Shown here one piece after another: positions 1 through 12,400 of a stretch of DNA of 64,000 bases. This DNA is from Ulota crispa (Eukaryota; Streptophyta; Bryopsida; Orthotrichales; Orthotrichaceae), in assembly GCA_963920765.1 (NCBI GenBank), contig OY987247.1, positions 124,001 to 188,000 of the forward strand, written 5' to 3'. Position 1 is the first letter of the stretch. The number at the start of each line of letters is the position of its first letter. The notes under the pieces are model-generated. The model had not been told where the DNA came from. It saw only the letters and a program-made list of their open reading frames with translations, and ran no database searches. The translations under genes and the position numbers were made by a program.

Positions 1-600
1 CAATTTATGAGGACTTTCAAACAAAGATACTAAAAGTTTGCCTGGTTGGTTCATGGTATGAACGAGTTTGCGCCAATGGTCCGTATTCAAAGCGCCTTGA
101 CATTTGCTCGTTCAGAGATGGAATAGAGCCGCAAAAACATGGCACGCCAACTAGCGGATGCATGGGCGTTGAAGCTTGCATAGGCATATCAATGCGCTCT
201 CAGAGATGCACTAGAGTTTTTGTATGATGGATACGAGCAAGATTACAAACAAACTTGTGACCTCATTGTTGATTCCTCAACAATGCTTGATGGTTCGTCC
301 ACAGCAGAGTGCACGATCAGATTGTTGATGGACTCATGTTGAAGAAGGCAAACCAAGGGGGATAATGGAAGAAGGAAGGAGTGTATGTCGACCATATTGG
401 TGCAAGGCGCTATTTTACAAGACTATTTAGAGCAAATTGGAGGGATCATGTACAGTTCATTCCCAAGAATGTAGTTCTAGAGGTTGTAGTTCCAAAGGGT
501 GTAGATCCAGATATTCTAGGCCCAGAGATTGTAGCCCCAGAGATACATATTCCGCGTGTAGTGGAATTGTCTTCATTATCAGACAATATGTAGTCAATTA
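1..600 (+). other. Unassigned GC-richer block with a 69-codon ORF
   Basis: The first 600 bases are less AT-rich than what follows and read as broken coding-like sequence. The longest open stretch on the plus strand runs from the ATG at 384 to the stop at 591-593 (69 residues). It starts basic and aromatic and ends in a Val/Pro/Glu-rich tail with spaced PEI/PEIV units. I recognise no domain. It may be the tail of a decayed transposon ORF or of a gene lying mostly to the left of the window. No splice structure was resolved. Confidence 0.15.
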
Positions 601-713
601 CATGTGACACTCTGGTACATTTAGTATATTGTATGGGATTACCTCTCTTTTTTACTATTATACGTTACACTTGTATTTGGTGATCTTATCCCCTGATATT
701 CATATTCAAGTCC

Positions 714-870
714 ATGATTTAATCCTAAACAACCCTCCCCTCCAATTTTCTAAACCCTAAACCCTCTACCCATGAAACCCTAAACTCTTTGACTAATTAT
801 TCGTATGTGTATATCACTCCTAAACCCCTAAACCCCATATAACCTCTAAAATCTCAAACCCTTACTTGCA
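714..870. repeat. Interstitial telomere-like AAACCCTAA tract
   Basis: Several imperfect copies of the plant telomere unit (ACCCTAAACCCT) lie in a C-rich, G-poor stretch. Similar single units recur near 3150, 11050-11080 and 53130. The copies are degenerate and interspersed with other sequence, so this is an interstitial tract or telobox cluster, not a chromosome end. Confidence 0.45.
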
Positions 871-929
871 TACATCCATTCCCATTTGAAATAAATAGAA
901 CAAGACCAAATCAGCATGGATTCGTCTAC

Positions 930-1022
930 AAAAATTGTCCAGTTTGACATTACTTTTTTCATTTTGGACACATTCAGTCAATTTGGACGTGTCAATTACG
1001 ACAGGATTTTCTTGTACTATTA
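930..1022 (-). mobile_element. Degenerate CACTA-type MITE relative
   Basis: This stretch holds the subterminal motif GTCAATTTGGAC(GTGTCAATT) shared with the better preserved MITE at 19513-19669 in reverse orientation, and it ends in TTTTCTTGTACTA, a decayed form of the reverse complement of CACTACAAGAAA. The other end could not be placed. No target duplication was found. Confidence 0.35.
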
Positions 1023-1257
1023 GATCCTGATTGGATAATGGACCCTGTAACCCTAAATCCCCAACCTATACCTCTAAGAGTTATGTGACCATCTTTACTT
1101 CTTGATTGGATAATGGACCCCTATAACCCTAATCCCCCAACCTATACACCTAAGAGTTATGTGATCATCTCTACAAACCTGCAACCCTAAGTAGTCCTAA
1201 ACCTGCAACCTAAAAAAAATGTATCTAAAAAAAAACTAAAACTAGAAAACTATAAAC

Positions 1258-2193
1258 TTGACGTTGAATCGTGAAGCTCCAAGTCACTACGAACTGCCAC
1301 TTCGAGAGAAATGAGTAGAAGGGTAGGAAATAATGTTCTATTTCCTAAATCCAATCTTAGGATTGTGCCTTAGACTGGAAATGTACTTCTGAAAAAAAAA
1401 ATCAAATCATTCTAGATGAAAAATGAAGGAGATGTTTACATTTGAAGTGGAAAAGAAGGTTTTTATTTTTGTGCTGTCCCCCTAAAATTCACAACCCTTT
1501 GTCCAACCTTACATGAAAATAATTATTGCACACAGAGCTGATGTTTGTTTTTTCCATGTAGCAGACCAATGTAGGTTTGTGTGGGAGATTTCTCAATTAT
1601 CATATGGAATTGCACAACACATGGAGGACAATCATAAGTAAAAAAAAAAGTGGAGAATGGCTCAAATAACTGAAATGCTAAGCATTTAATTACTAAAATG
1701 AGAATTGAAATTCTTGATGGTTATAATGTTGTGATAAACCATGCATCAAAATCTTTTGGTTTTGTTTTTTTTCTAAATATTGAAAATTGAGTAAATTAAT
1801 GGACTTCAAAGTTTATTATAGAGTAGAGAATCCATAATTGCCCGCAAACAAAATCTCCTCATAACTTTCATCCCATTCACCAAAATGGAATGATTCAAAG
1901 CTCTCCAAGTATATATAAATCTAAAGAACCAACTTCCCAAAAAAAACTCAAAAAATGTAATTTTTAAACAAGTTCTTTGGCTCCCCTAAACCGAACAAAG
2001 AAAATTACATATCATGCAATAACTTTTGAACCACAAAGTCAAAAGTTATGAAATTTGTTAGACATTAAAGCTACTCCTTGATCACATCATGTGTGAAAAT
2101 TTCAAAGAAAAAAAAACTATAAAACCCATTGGTAATGAGCTGCCCAAAATTGCTATGTTGCCAAAAAAGGGTGTTTTGGCATTTAGGAGTTAA
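1258..2193. mobile_element. TTAA-type non-autonomous element, left end decayed
   Basis: The right end reads TTTGGCATTTAGGAG followed by TTAA at 2190-2193. The interior aligns by eye with the element at 36993-37914: both share the block around GGACTTCAAAGTTTATT, a line about CCCACAAAC then CTCATAACTTTCATC, and a left part with ACTGCCACTT then GTAGGAAATAA. The left terminus has lost the TTAA/CCCC signature, so its position is approximate. No coding capacity is seen. Confidence 0.5.
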
Positions 2194-3470
2194 CCCATGT
2201 AACCAGTTGTTCTATATCCAACTATAAATCAATTATATTGAACCAATTTGATTTCAAATCTTCCTAAACCACCCTAAATCCCCACCGTTCAGAATCTCAT
2301 GTTTTCCAATTTGGGCAACAATTCAAAATATGGATTTTTGACTCCCATGTAATATTTTCCCAAAATCAAAATTTACCTAATGCCTAACCCCATGAGATTG
2401 TGTCTTCTTATACTTGTTGGAATAAAAGAAAACTCCACAAATTGACCCTAACATTCCAAAATATATGGTCACCCGAAGTAGCTAGATTCCACTGGCTAAA
2501 TCCTTTACATCCTCCTAAAGTTTGCCCAAATCAAGGATTAAAAAAATGACACATCACCAAACTTCTCCCTTGTACAATACAAGACATGACACCACCCTAC
2601 CCATCCCATCCGCTCTCTAAGCCACTCCCTTGGTTTGCCCAATTTAAGACATTCTTCTTCTAATTGTCAAACAAATAGAATATCTTCTATATTCCATGGA
2701 GAGTCTAGAGCAAAGGAGGCGCTTCAAGGAACAATGAGCCGATCATAGATTTTTCTCAAACTAGCAACTCCATTTGGACTTGAGTGGTAGCCCAAAATTT
2801 GAGCTAAAAATGCCTCTTTTGTATACCCCTACACCTCTAAGCACCCCCTTTGGCCATATTGGGCTCCTTGGTCCTTTGGGGGTTCAACCATGGATCCTAA
2901 GTACACCCATCTACTAATACTAAACCACCCACCTTTTAAAAAAATAGAACATAAAAACACAAACTCAAAATTTCAGACCCTTATCCAAAAAGTCAGCCCT
3001 AAATCCAAAAAGTCAACGCTTTAATAATTCAAAATTTGGACATCATTAGGAAAAAAAAACACCGCAATTGGACTCAAAACGGTTAATTTAGTAGGGGTAG
3101 GTCACCTCAAAACTTGATTCTAAAAAATGAGTTTCCCTAGGATACCCATGTAACCCTAAACCCTCTATCAAAATTTACTTATGGAACTACAAAACATCTA
3201 CATTGCAACTCTCTTACAATTGCAAAACTACTACATTGCAACTCTCTTACAAGTATTCTGATTCCGTACAAAGTGAATTGACTCTTAACCCCGGCTAGAA
3301 TAATATGGTGGAAGCAAGTAGGGATTTGGCACTTGGCAAAGGAAGACCCTTTTACAATGGTATATGAGTGGGGACCATATAGTTTGTAGTTGTATATTAG
3401 GAGGGAATGCATATTTATGTTGGGCACCTCCACAAAGTTTTTTGCCCGTAGGTCAAGTTGAGGCAATTTG
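2194..3470. other. AT-rich spacer, no gene seen
   Basis: C- and A-rich spacer with scattered CCCTAAA/ACCCTAA units. A direct duplication of about 22 bp (CTACATTGCAACTCTCTTAC) lies at roughly 3199-3252. No ORF has coding character or recognisable similarity on either strand. Confidence 0.4.
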
Positions 3471-6408
3471 AGCTACAGTACACAAAAAAATTCTAGTGAC
3501 GCAGATGTAAGACCAATGAATACTATTGACATTGCCATAACTATCTGACATGTCCGATCCAATTGGTTCACAATGACTAGAATTCAACTTGAAGTATTGT
3601 AGTGATACTTAGTGGTATACAATAGATTATGTCCTAAACAACTACAATTATAGTTGTTTACAGAGTGCTATTTTACATGTTTTCTTCTACTAATAGCACT
3701 ATGTAATAAACAACAAAGGGATCAAGAGAAGTAATCAACATGAAAAGGCACTGGCTTGCATTGACCAATTGATTCAGAAACAAGAAGCTGAACTAATGCA
3801 ATCTGCAACAAAATTTTTCACTGCCAAGTATAGACAATACTACAGAACCTCTTCTAGAATCCTCAAAATTGTTTGAATTTGCAAAGATCTGTTCAGTGAG
3901 GCCAAATTCAAACCTAAACTGAAGCTACAAGACGCACAAGGAAATTGGGAATGGCCATGAGGAATAGCTACTATCAGACCCTAGATTTGAGGTAGAGTGT
4001 GAATATGTGGGAGTTTGGAATTGGATGGGGCTTGCTGTGAAGACGGCCTCCTAAACCCAAAACCTAGCGTTGCTTACAAAGGAAGACTTTACATCCTTTT
4101 GCCATTGTTATTTTGTGATGATAAATCCTTAGCAAAGCCTCCTTCCTCCATACGATACTTTTCAAAAAACAAATCTTGGACTTGGGAAAAGATGAGGAAA
4201 AAAGAGTTAAGGAGTTACTTACCTCACCCCTCTGCGCATTGATTGCAACAACCGCAGCAAAATTGGGCCACTCTTGGCAGCTTTTATTCTAGGAGAATTC
4301 CACCTTGGAGGCGCGACAAAAGGAGGTTTGCATTGCCCTCGACCCATGCTACCACTTCTTCTTGCCCCTTGCCTTATCCTCTGGACCTCAATTGTGATTG
4401 AGCTCCAATGTTTCTCCCTTCCAAGGATCTCCAATCAGCAGCCCCCCCTAACTCTTGCGTGAAGAACACCCTTGTCAATTTTTATTGAAAGTCAACCACC
4501 CCTCCAACCGCTGTTGCTTTGCACAACTCTTCTCTCGCCACGCCCTTGACAACTCACCTCCTTGTCAATGACTTTGTCAATTTGTGCTTCAGACCATCCC
4601 AAGTAATCGATGTCTAAATGGTGGACATGCATAAGAAGGGCACTTTCATATCAACTAAGGAGATGCTGGGATCAACCAAAATTGCAAATTATTGTTTTTG
4701 CTAAGGGAGGGAGGAAGTATTCTTCTTGGCTGCTTGGCCATAATGGACTATCTATACTGCATCAGATTGTTTGTTGCTTGAAAGCTGTGGACATGACCCT
4801 TTAGAGCTCCTCCTTTGGGTGGGCAGATTGCAGCTTTGTGGGTGACATTTGGGGGTATGGTAGTCGGGTTTTGCAGTTCTCTTGCCTTGAACAGACTGCA
4901 TCAGAGCGGTGTTTGCAAGTTGAGCAAGAGGAGCGCTTAACAAGTGCAACCTTCTAGTTGAGCCTCCTCCCATAATCTCCCCATGGTGATTGGTCGCACA
5001 ATTCAAGAAGAATGTATTCCGCAAGGAGGAATTGACCTCTGCGCTAAAGCCTCAAGGGTCACCCATGTTGAAGCACTCACTCCATTGCAAAATGTATTGC
5101 ACATGCCTTTGGAAGAGGAAACAATGCCAATGAGGGTCCAACACTCTAAAAAATCATAAAGTGCAAGGAGGTAGTCGTCTCTCATGCATCCATACAGTGT
5201 TGGTGAGGCGCAAAATGAAGCATGCCTGAGCTTCAGTTGTGCTGCAATCACCCAAGGGTGCAGAACTTGCTGCCCAAACTTCCACGCTGGCAACGTTGAC
5301 TCTACATTAGACACTGGCAACGTTGACGTCGCTGAATACTTGCATGCACGGAACCGTACACTAACCACTCTCTCCCAACGTAGGCCACCCCTTTTGGAAA
5401 TCATTACCACGCCTCTCTCTAAAAGCACAAAAAAACCCTAAATTATACTCCTGCGTTACTGCCAAATCTACTCTACCGCAACCTATCCACTACTATCAAT
5501 AAGCTTTGGGGCCGCGCCACTCTCTTGCATTGAACCGCGCCACTCTCTTGAATTGAATTGCGCCCAGCCAATAGTGTGACGCGTCTCCCGCCATTTCATC
5601 AAATAGATGATGCCAGCACGGAGTGGAATCACATGTTGACCCTTGATTACACCCATTCCTCCTCTGGATTCCCTGCTTGATGCAAAAATACGTTCATTGT
5701 ATACTTGCCCATGTATAAACAAAGCTAGAAGATTGAAAAACAATCTGCAAATCCTAGCAATCGTTGCATATGGTCAAGGGAAACATTGGTACAAAGTCCT
5801 CCAAAGCCAAGGCAAAGCACAACATGGGAAGGCCTTCAAATACAAGCAAAACACCTTGTATTGCTCACAGCGGCACGTTGTGTCTTTTAGGGGTTAATAC
5901 ACATGGATGAATAGTGTAGTTAATTTCTAAAAACTCTTCAAGGATTGATACTTCTTAAGAAGGCACTTTCAATATACAACATTTTTCAATCATTCAATCA
6001 TGTGATACTTGGAGGGACATATGCATATCATATGCTTATTTGGAAATAATCTTAATGACAAAGCAAGTGTGACAAACAAACTATCCAAAGTCCTTATATG
6101 ATTATCTAAAATAGGCATGATTGCTTTGGCTTACAAAAAGTTTATAATTCATACAAAACATGGAGAGATCTTCAAATTTTTAAGGACATAATAATACATA
6201 ATGATAAGAATAGTTCATTAATAGTTCAATATGACTTTGTGAGTTAGATTGAGCATCTTTTTGTAATTTCTTATAAAGCATTTATGACTCATAAAAATTC
6301 CAACTGCAAAATCAATATTGTACCAAGCATATTAAACTACCAATCACTTTCATTCCAAGAATACAAATGTTTGAAAGCTTGAGTTTAATTTTGTATAATT
6401 ATCAATTA
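3471..6408. other. Spacer downstream of the protease gene, partly GC-richer
   Basis: Between about 4000 and 5650 the base composition is clearly richer in G+C than the surroundings and short ORFs overlap on both strands, but none shows a recognisable domain or consistent splice sites. Small direct duplications occur (TGGCAACGTTGAC near 5286 and 5321; CGCCACTCTCTTG near 5515 and 5538). A TTAA-type element end, CTTTTAGGGGTTAA, lies at 5884-5897; its partner end was not found. From 5900 to the protease stop codon the sequence is plain AT-rich spacer. Confidence 0.35.
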
Positions 6409-9400
6409 TCAAAAATCACAATTATCTGGTTGCCACCGAACTCTGTAATTATCTGGATCAACTTCAATGAGATAATCTCTCATTTGAGTCCCTGAAAACC
6501 CAACTCACAAAACAAATTGGTTATTTGTAACCGTAGACTTAAGAAAACCATTTACTTTTTAAAATGTATTCTTTTAAAAGAAATTACAATAAAACTCACA
6601 CACTTTTAGGACAAATTTTACACAATTTGAGTATAATTTTATCCTTTTGCACAAAATTAGAAGGTTTTCTAAGCATACAATACTAGACATTTTTATTTAC
6701 TAACAAACAACTAAAAATAGATAAAATTAAAACTTGATAACTTCTAGCCAAACATTGATAAAGTTTAGAATTGAATCATTGACTTTGTGGTTCAAAGATT
6801 CACTTGTTATTTTCACTACGTTACTCATTTTAACAATGTAACTTATTCTTGAACAACAAAGAGATTTAAAAAATAATATGCGCTAATATCATTGTATGCT
6901 AAAGTTAGAGTAAAATAAATCAAGATTTACTAATTTTTGATTCCAAGAATAACCCTAAAAAAAGAAGAACAATGGTACTTGTTAAAAGTACTTGATTTAG
7001 AAGATACATTAGATATTTGGAATACCAATTTAAGCGTTACTCTAAATTTTTAAAATTAAGACCTTCTAATTTCTAGAAAATAACTCATATTCAAATAAAT
7101 TTAGATTTCTGGTTTGAAGTTGCATAACAGCATATTTGGGTATAAAGATTGACCAAGACTTCAAAGTTTGATTTTTTGGATTCTAACATTAGTACCAAGC
7201 TCTTTTTGTAAATCCCTTAGTTTCTCTTAAAGAAATGTCACTAGAATGTAAAAGTCATTTTTTGATTTAATGTGTTATGGATTGAACATGTAATATGTGA
7301 TATCAAAGTGGATAATGAATTCACTAATTAATTAGATACTCACTTCCAAGATTAGAGTCTTCTTCAAATACTTTAAATTTCATATCTTCTCCAGAACCTT
7401 GTGTATGTATTTCAAAGTTTGTTAATAAAATGCTTGAGCACAACAATAGTTCATCTTCCTGTTAATATAGTAAACATGCTAAAATGTTAGGAATCCTGAA
7501 ATCCTTATCTTTTTTTAGTGTATTAATCAAAGTGAATATTTCTTGTTATGCATTGTTCTAAAAACAAACAATAATAAACCACTGAGCCAAATAACAATAG
7601 ATATTTGTTTATGTACAAATTGACTAACAAACTCTATTTATTCCAATTATTTCTTTGAGTTTTCACTTTCATAAAAGTAATTTATTCCAAATTATCTAAA
7701 ATTTTATCAATAGAAAAAAAGGAAATAAAAAAAATCATATTAGTGTAAAGATACAAGTGCCATATAGCACAATCATTAGAATGTAAAAATAATTCTCTAT
7801 ATTGTTCATCATCAAGTACTAAGACTTGAATACCTTATACTTGAGGATTGCTTTAGGATTCTCTATTATGACTATATTTTAAGTGTTATTCATAGTACTA
7901 TACACTTAAATTGTGGATTCAAAGATACTTTGATGGATATTTATTTATCATTTCATAAAGTATGAGCCCTTACTTTCCATTCTAGATAATTTCTAGGTTG
8001 AACCACTAGACATTGAGTTGGATTGTGATTTATTATATCAGGGTCTCCTTTGAAGCAAAATGTGATACTTGGAAAATCGTCAACTGGTGATGTTGTTGTG
8101 CCCTGTAATAATAATCACATACAATTGTAAGTTAATTCTTTTTATCAATACATGACTTGTTCAAACAAGACTATCAAAATAATGATAAGCAAGTCACTAC
8201 AACTTAAACACATGTTTCATAATCATTTTACATAAGTTTATACTAGTTGTTCATAGAAATTTCAACCCAAAAAATCAACTCTACACAATATATAAATCTC
8301 AACTAGTTCATGTGCTTCAAGTTATTTCAAAATGCACATTGGATAATTATTTGCACACCTAGCTTTAGCAAAAAAAAAACATATTTTACAAAGCATTATC
8401 AATTTGCTACTTCATTTTTCATAAAGCATTAACAATAGAAAAAGATAATAGAGCAAAAAAACAAAATTTTTAGAAAATAAAACCTTATATTTATTAAGGA
8501 GTATGTGGAGTTGTATCTCTTAAGTAACATGCGTTACCTCTATAAAGTTGAGTCTAAATGAGCTCAAAAAAGGATAAAATATGTATGAACTCTACTACCC
8601 ACCACTACTACTTATTGTAACCTCCATTTATATTGAGACTAATACAAAATCTTTTACATAATCATCCAAATTAGCACTTTGAATTATGTTTTAGGGCTAC
8701 CTCATGCAACTTTCCGTTAAGGCAATTTTCATTTTATGATGTTCTTTTTTTTTAAATGTCATTTATATATGGTTCACACTTTCTAATAACCCCTAAATGC
8801 CCAAGGCACCAAATTTTGGTGTCCAATTTTGTTTAAGAAACTTTGAAACTATGTGCAACGCGCAAATTTGAATATTTTCCGTTTTTTTTTTTATTGGAGA
8901 AGTTATGGGCTGAAAGTAGCTTCAACATCCAATTCTTTTTCAATTGGAAGCTAAATTGCAAGTATACCTTTTGTGTCATGAACAGTGTCATAGAGCCTAT
9001 GACAAGTTGCCTCATTGAAAAAATAGGCATCAAGTTGAGAGAAAAGTGAAGATTTCCCATGAGCACTCCCTTGGGCAATAAGGGCCCTTTTCCTAAAATT
9101 TTGTCATCTAACAAAATCTAAAAGTGCCTTTGGACTAATTTCACTTGGAATGTCTTTGTTATAAAAATTAGAATTCATCCATTGCCAAATTTTCTTTTTT
9201 CTTAATGACTCATAATCAATAATTAAAGCTAAAAAATTCATTTGCATTAGGAAAATGCGCTTTGACAGTTGCGTTGCAAGCTCATTTGTGAAACTGTGGT
9301 CATGGAATTGGAAGGACGGCCATTAGTTTTGAAGTAACAACTGTAAACACTAATGCATCCTAAGTGGTTGTTTCCCAATTTTGTATCCAAAAGTTACCTG

Positions 9401-12400
9401 TTGCGTTAGATGTTTTGGACAGTTCCAATAAAAGAAAAAAATTCCATACTCATCCACATTCAGTCACAAATATCTTAAAATTCGCATGGCCATTTTGGAC
9501 TTTTTTGGTAGTGCCATCTAGAAGCCTTAAAGTTGAAGATATTCTAGTGACCATTTTAATTTGATGTGTAGTAATGATCTTGCAAGGACAATTCAGAAAC
9601 TTCAAAACTACCTTCCACAAACAAGAACAACACCTTTGGGCATTTAGAGGTTAAATTTGAATTTTGATGAATTGGTGACAATGGATAGTTGAGAAACTTT
9701 CTACATTTATTGAATTCTTTGATTATTCTTTTAGTGATATCAACACATATTTATTAAACCTAGATAGATATTCTTTGGCTCATTTTATATGCTCCAATGA
9801 CAAGAACAATGTAAAATTTGCCTCTTTTTATTTCCAATTAAACTTCAAAGGAAACTTTGTAAAAACATTGTATAGGTAGTACGGGTATTGTATTCATAGT
9901 CAATATGTAATCTTTTAAACCATACACCATCTAAATGAAAAATCTTTCTCTAGACTTTAGGATGTTCACCAATAAAAATCTAGGCGTTTATAACTTATTC
10001 ATACAGCATACATATCAACCCATAAAAGCACAGGCAAACGATAAATCATATGCTAGCTTTGAAAAAATATTCTACACAAAAGAAAAAACTCAATTTTTAT
10101 CTGATTTTTTTTTCAAATGTGATCATAAACACATGGTCCATCATGGAAGGCAAAATTAATCTCATCAAATACATTCATATTTGTAAAATTGTAACAAGGT
10201 GTTTACTTTCATACTGCCTTTTTTGCAATTTTTATGAGGTCAACATGTATTGCTAAATTTTGTAGCTTTTAGGAACTATAGTACAAGCTAGGCACCTGCC
10301 AAAGCACTATAGCTCTACAGGGCAAGGTAGGCCACTGATGTAAGCCCAATGATTAAGGGTTAAACATGCTTAGATGTGATTGGTTTTTACTTGTTTACCA
10401 TTATTTATTTATAGTTTACATAGCAATGACAACCAGTAAATGGATAACAACAAGAAATCTTTTAGAAAACATCCAATGGAATATGATTTTGAAGGCATCT
10501 AATAGAGCCTTTTGCAAGTTTGTGGTTTTCTAAACTTTAACAATTGCTTAAATGGTACGTATGATACAATAACTAGCATCAAAAAAGTAGATCATATGAT
10601 TTTTACAATTGTTAGGTCTTATTCATCAAAATCTAAAAAGTTGCCCAAAACCAATAGGTAGGACAAATTATAATCTTAGCAAATAAAAAAAGTTTGACAA
10701 TCTTAAAAGTTAAGAAATCATTCCCACAATTTTGCAATGAAAGATACCTTACTATTGCAGGGTTCTCTTTGCCACTTATTACCATTTTAGAAGCTTAAGA
10801 AATAGTTTGAGTTCTTTAAAAAAATAACTCTTACACATCTAGAACAACCACAATTTGTGTGTATGTATGTACCTTGGGGGCAATCCAACATTGTCTACGA
10901 TCTGTATATTGGAAATCGAGGTCACTTTCGGTTTCAATATATCCTTTCCCCTCTGCATGAGAATCAAGCTGCTTCCAAATGTTTGACTTACATGTCAATT
11001 TGGAATATATCACAAGACAAAGTGCAACAAGTAACATATAAGCACTTGTAATTTTAGGGTTTAGGATTTAGGGTTTAGAAATTTTTATTTTATTTATATT
11101 GAATTCATAATAAATAAAGGAAATTGATAAGGGCACACTCAAGGTTTGATATATGCACACCCCTCACGGGGTAAATATTAGATTTTTACCATCAAAAAGC
11201 TGCATCTGAAAATCTTGAATTTAGATTTGGACTTAGAGACCTTGATTTTTAGTCCAGAATCATAAGTGAGGTTACAATTGAATAACACCCAATGAAAAAG
11301 CTTAGCTTTTCTTACAAACAAAATTTAAATGTAATGTTTTCACCTTTGGCAAAGCTTTTTCATTGGGTGATGTTCAATTGTAACCTCCTGTATGGCTATA
11401 GACTAAATCAAGGTCTCTAAGTCCAAATTTGAATTCAAAATTTTCAAATTCATCTTTTTGATGGTGATAATCTAAAATATATCCCTAAGAATGTGCATAT
11501 ATCAAACCCAAGGTTTGACCTTATCAATTCCCTAAATAAATAAAATTTATTATCATTTCAATAGACTTTGAATCTCAATATGTAAAAGATAAAGACAATG
11601 AAAGAATGTACTTTTCTTGTGAAATCCGCATAGAACCAAGAACCCAAACGTGTTACCATGGCTCCGGTATCAAGGGTAAGAGGCACACCACTTGTAGGAG
11701 GGTAGTGAGTTTTGCCTTCAAATATAATATAATTTAGTATGGCATTCACTGCACACCATAACCTCCTGCACTCTTCAACAAAAAAGTAGCATTATTTAGT
11801 GGTGCTAGGACAAGGTCAATGCTCTAAGTGAAGAAAACAAAGTTGACCATATTCAAGTATTGACGATAAAAAGATATTTCATTTAACTAGACCTGAACAC
11901 AAAAATAGAAAGGAGATCTTGACATTATCCCAACTTTTCTCTTACAAAGGTGACCTTATCCGAGCATCATTATAATTTGGGTGAAACATAAATTAACAAG
12001 AGCCACTCAAGGAATAATACTTACTTTTTTGTTTGACAAGTTTTCACAAAATCTATATCAAAACAATTACTCTTTTTTGAAATCATGAAAAATAATTATT
12101 GTGTATTGTTTCTCTACTTTAAAAAAAGGTTTGCAACAACACATGAATGAATTCTCGCTTCTAAGTTCAACATCAAATGGACTAATATACAACTTCTAAC
12201 AAGTCCTTTGTATTTTTTTTATTATGATGCTCAAATTATTGAGTTAGATACCCGTTGTTGAAATTGATCAAGTTTTGAACTGAACATATTGTAATTGATA
12301 ACATTGAGTAAATTTAAGATTGATACACATGAAATTGATGCTGTCATTGAATAAATCATTATACCAAAATATCCACAAAGGACTCAATTAAAGACCTCAA

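Noticed and set aside
5003-5428. 141-codon minus-strand frame in the GC-richer block
   Set aside because: Overlaps equally long plus-strand frames, and there is no domain, conserved motif or splice context.
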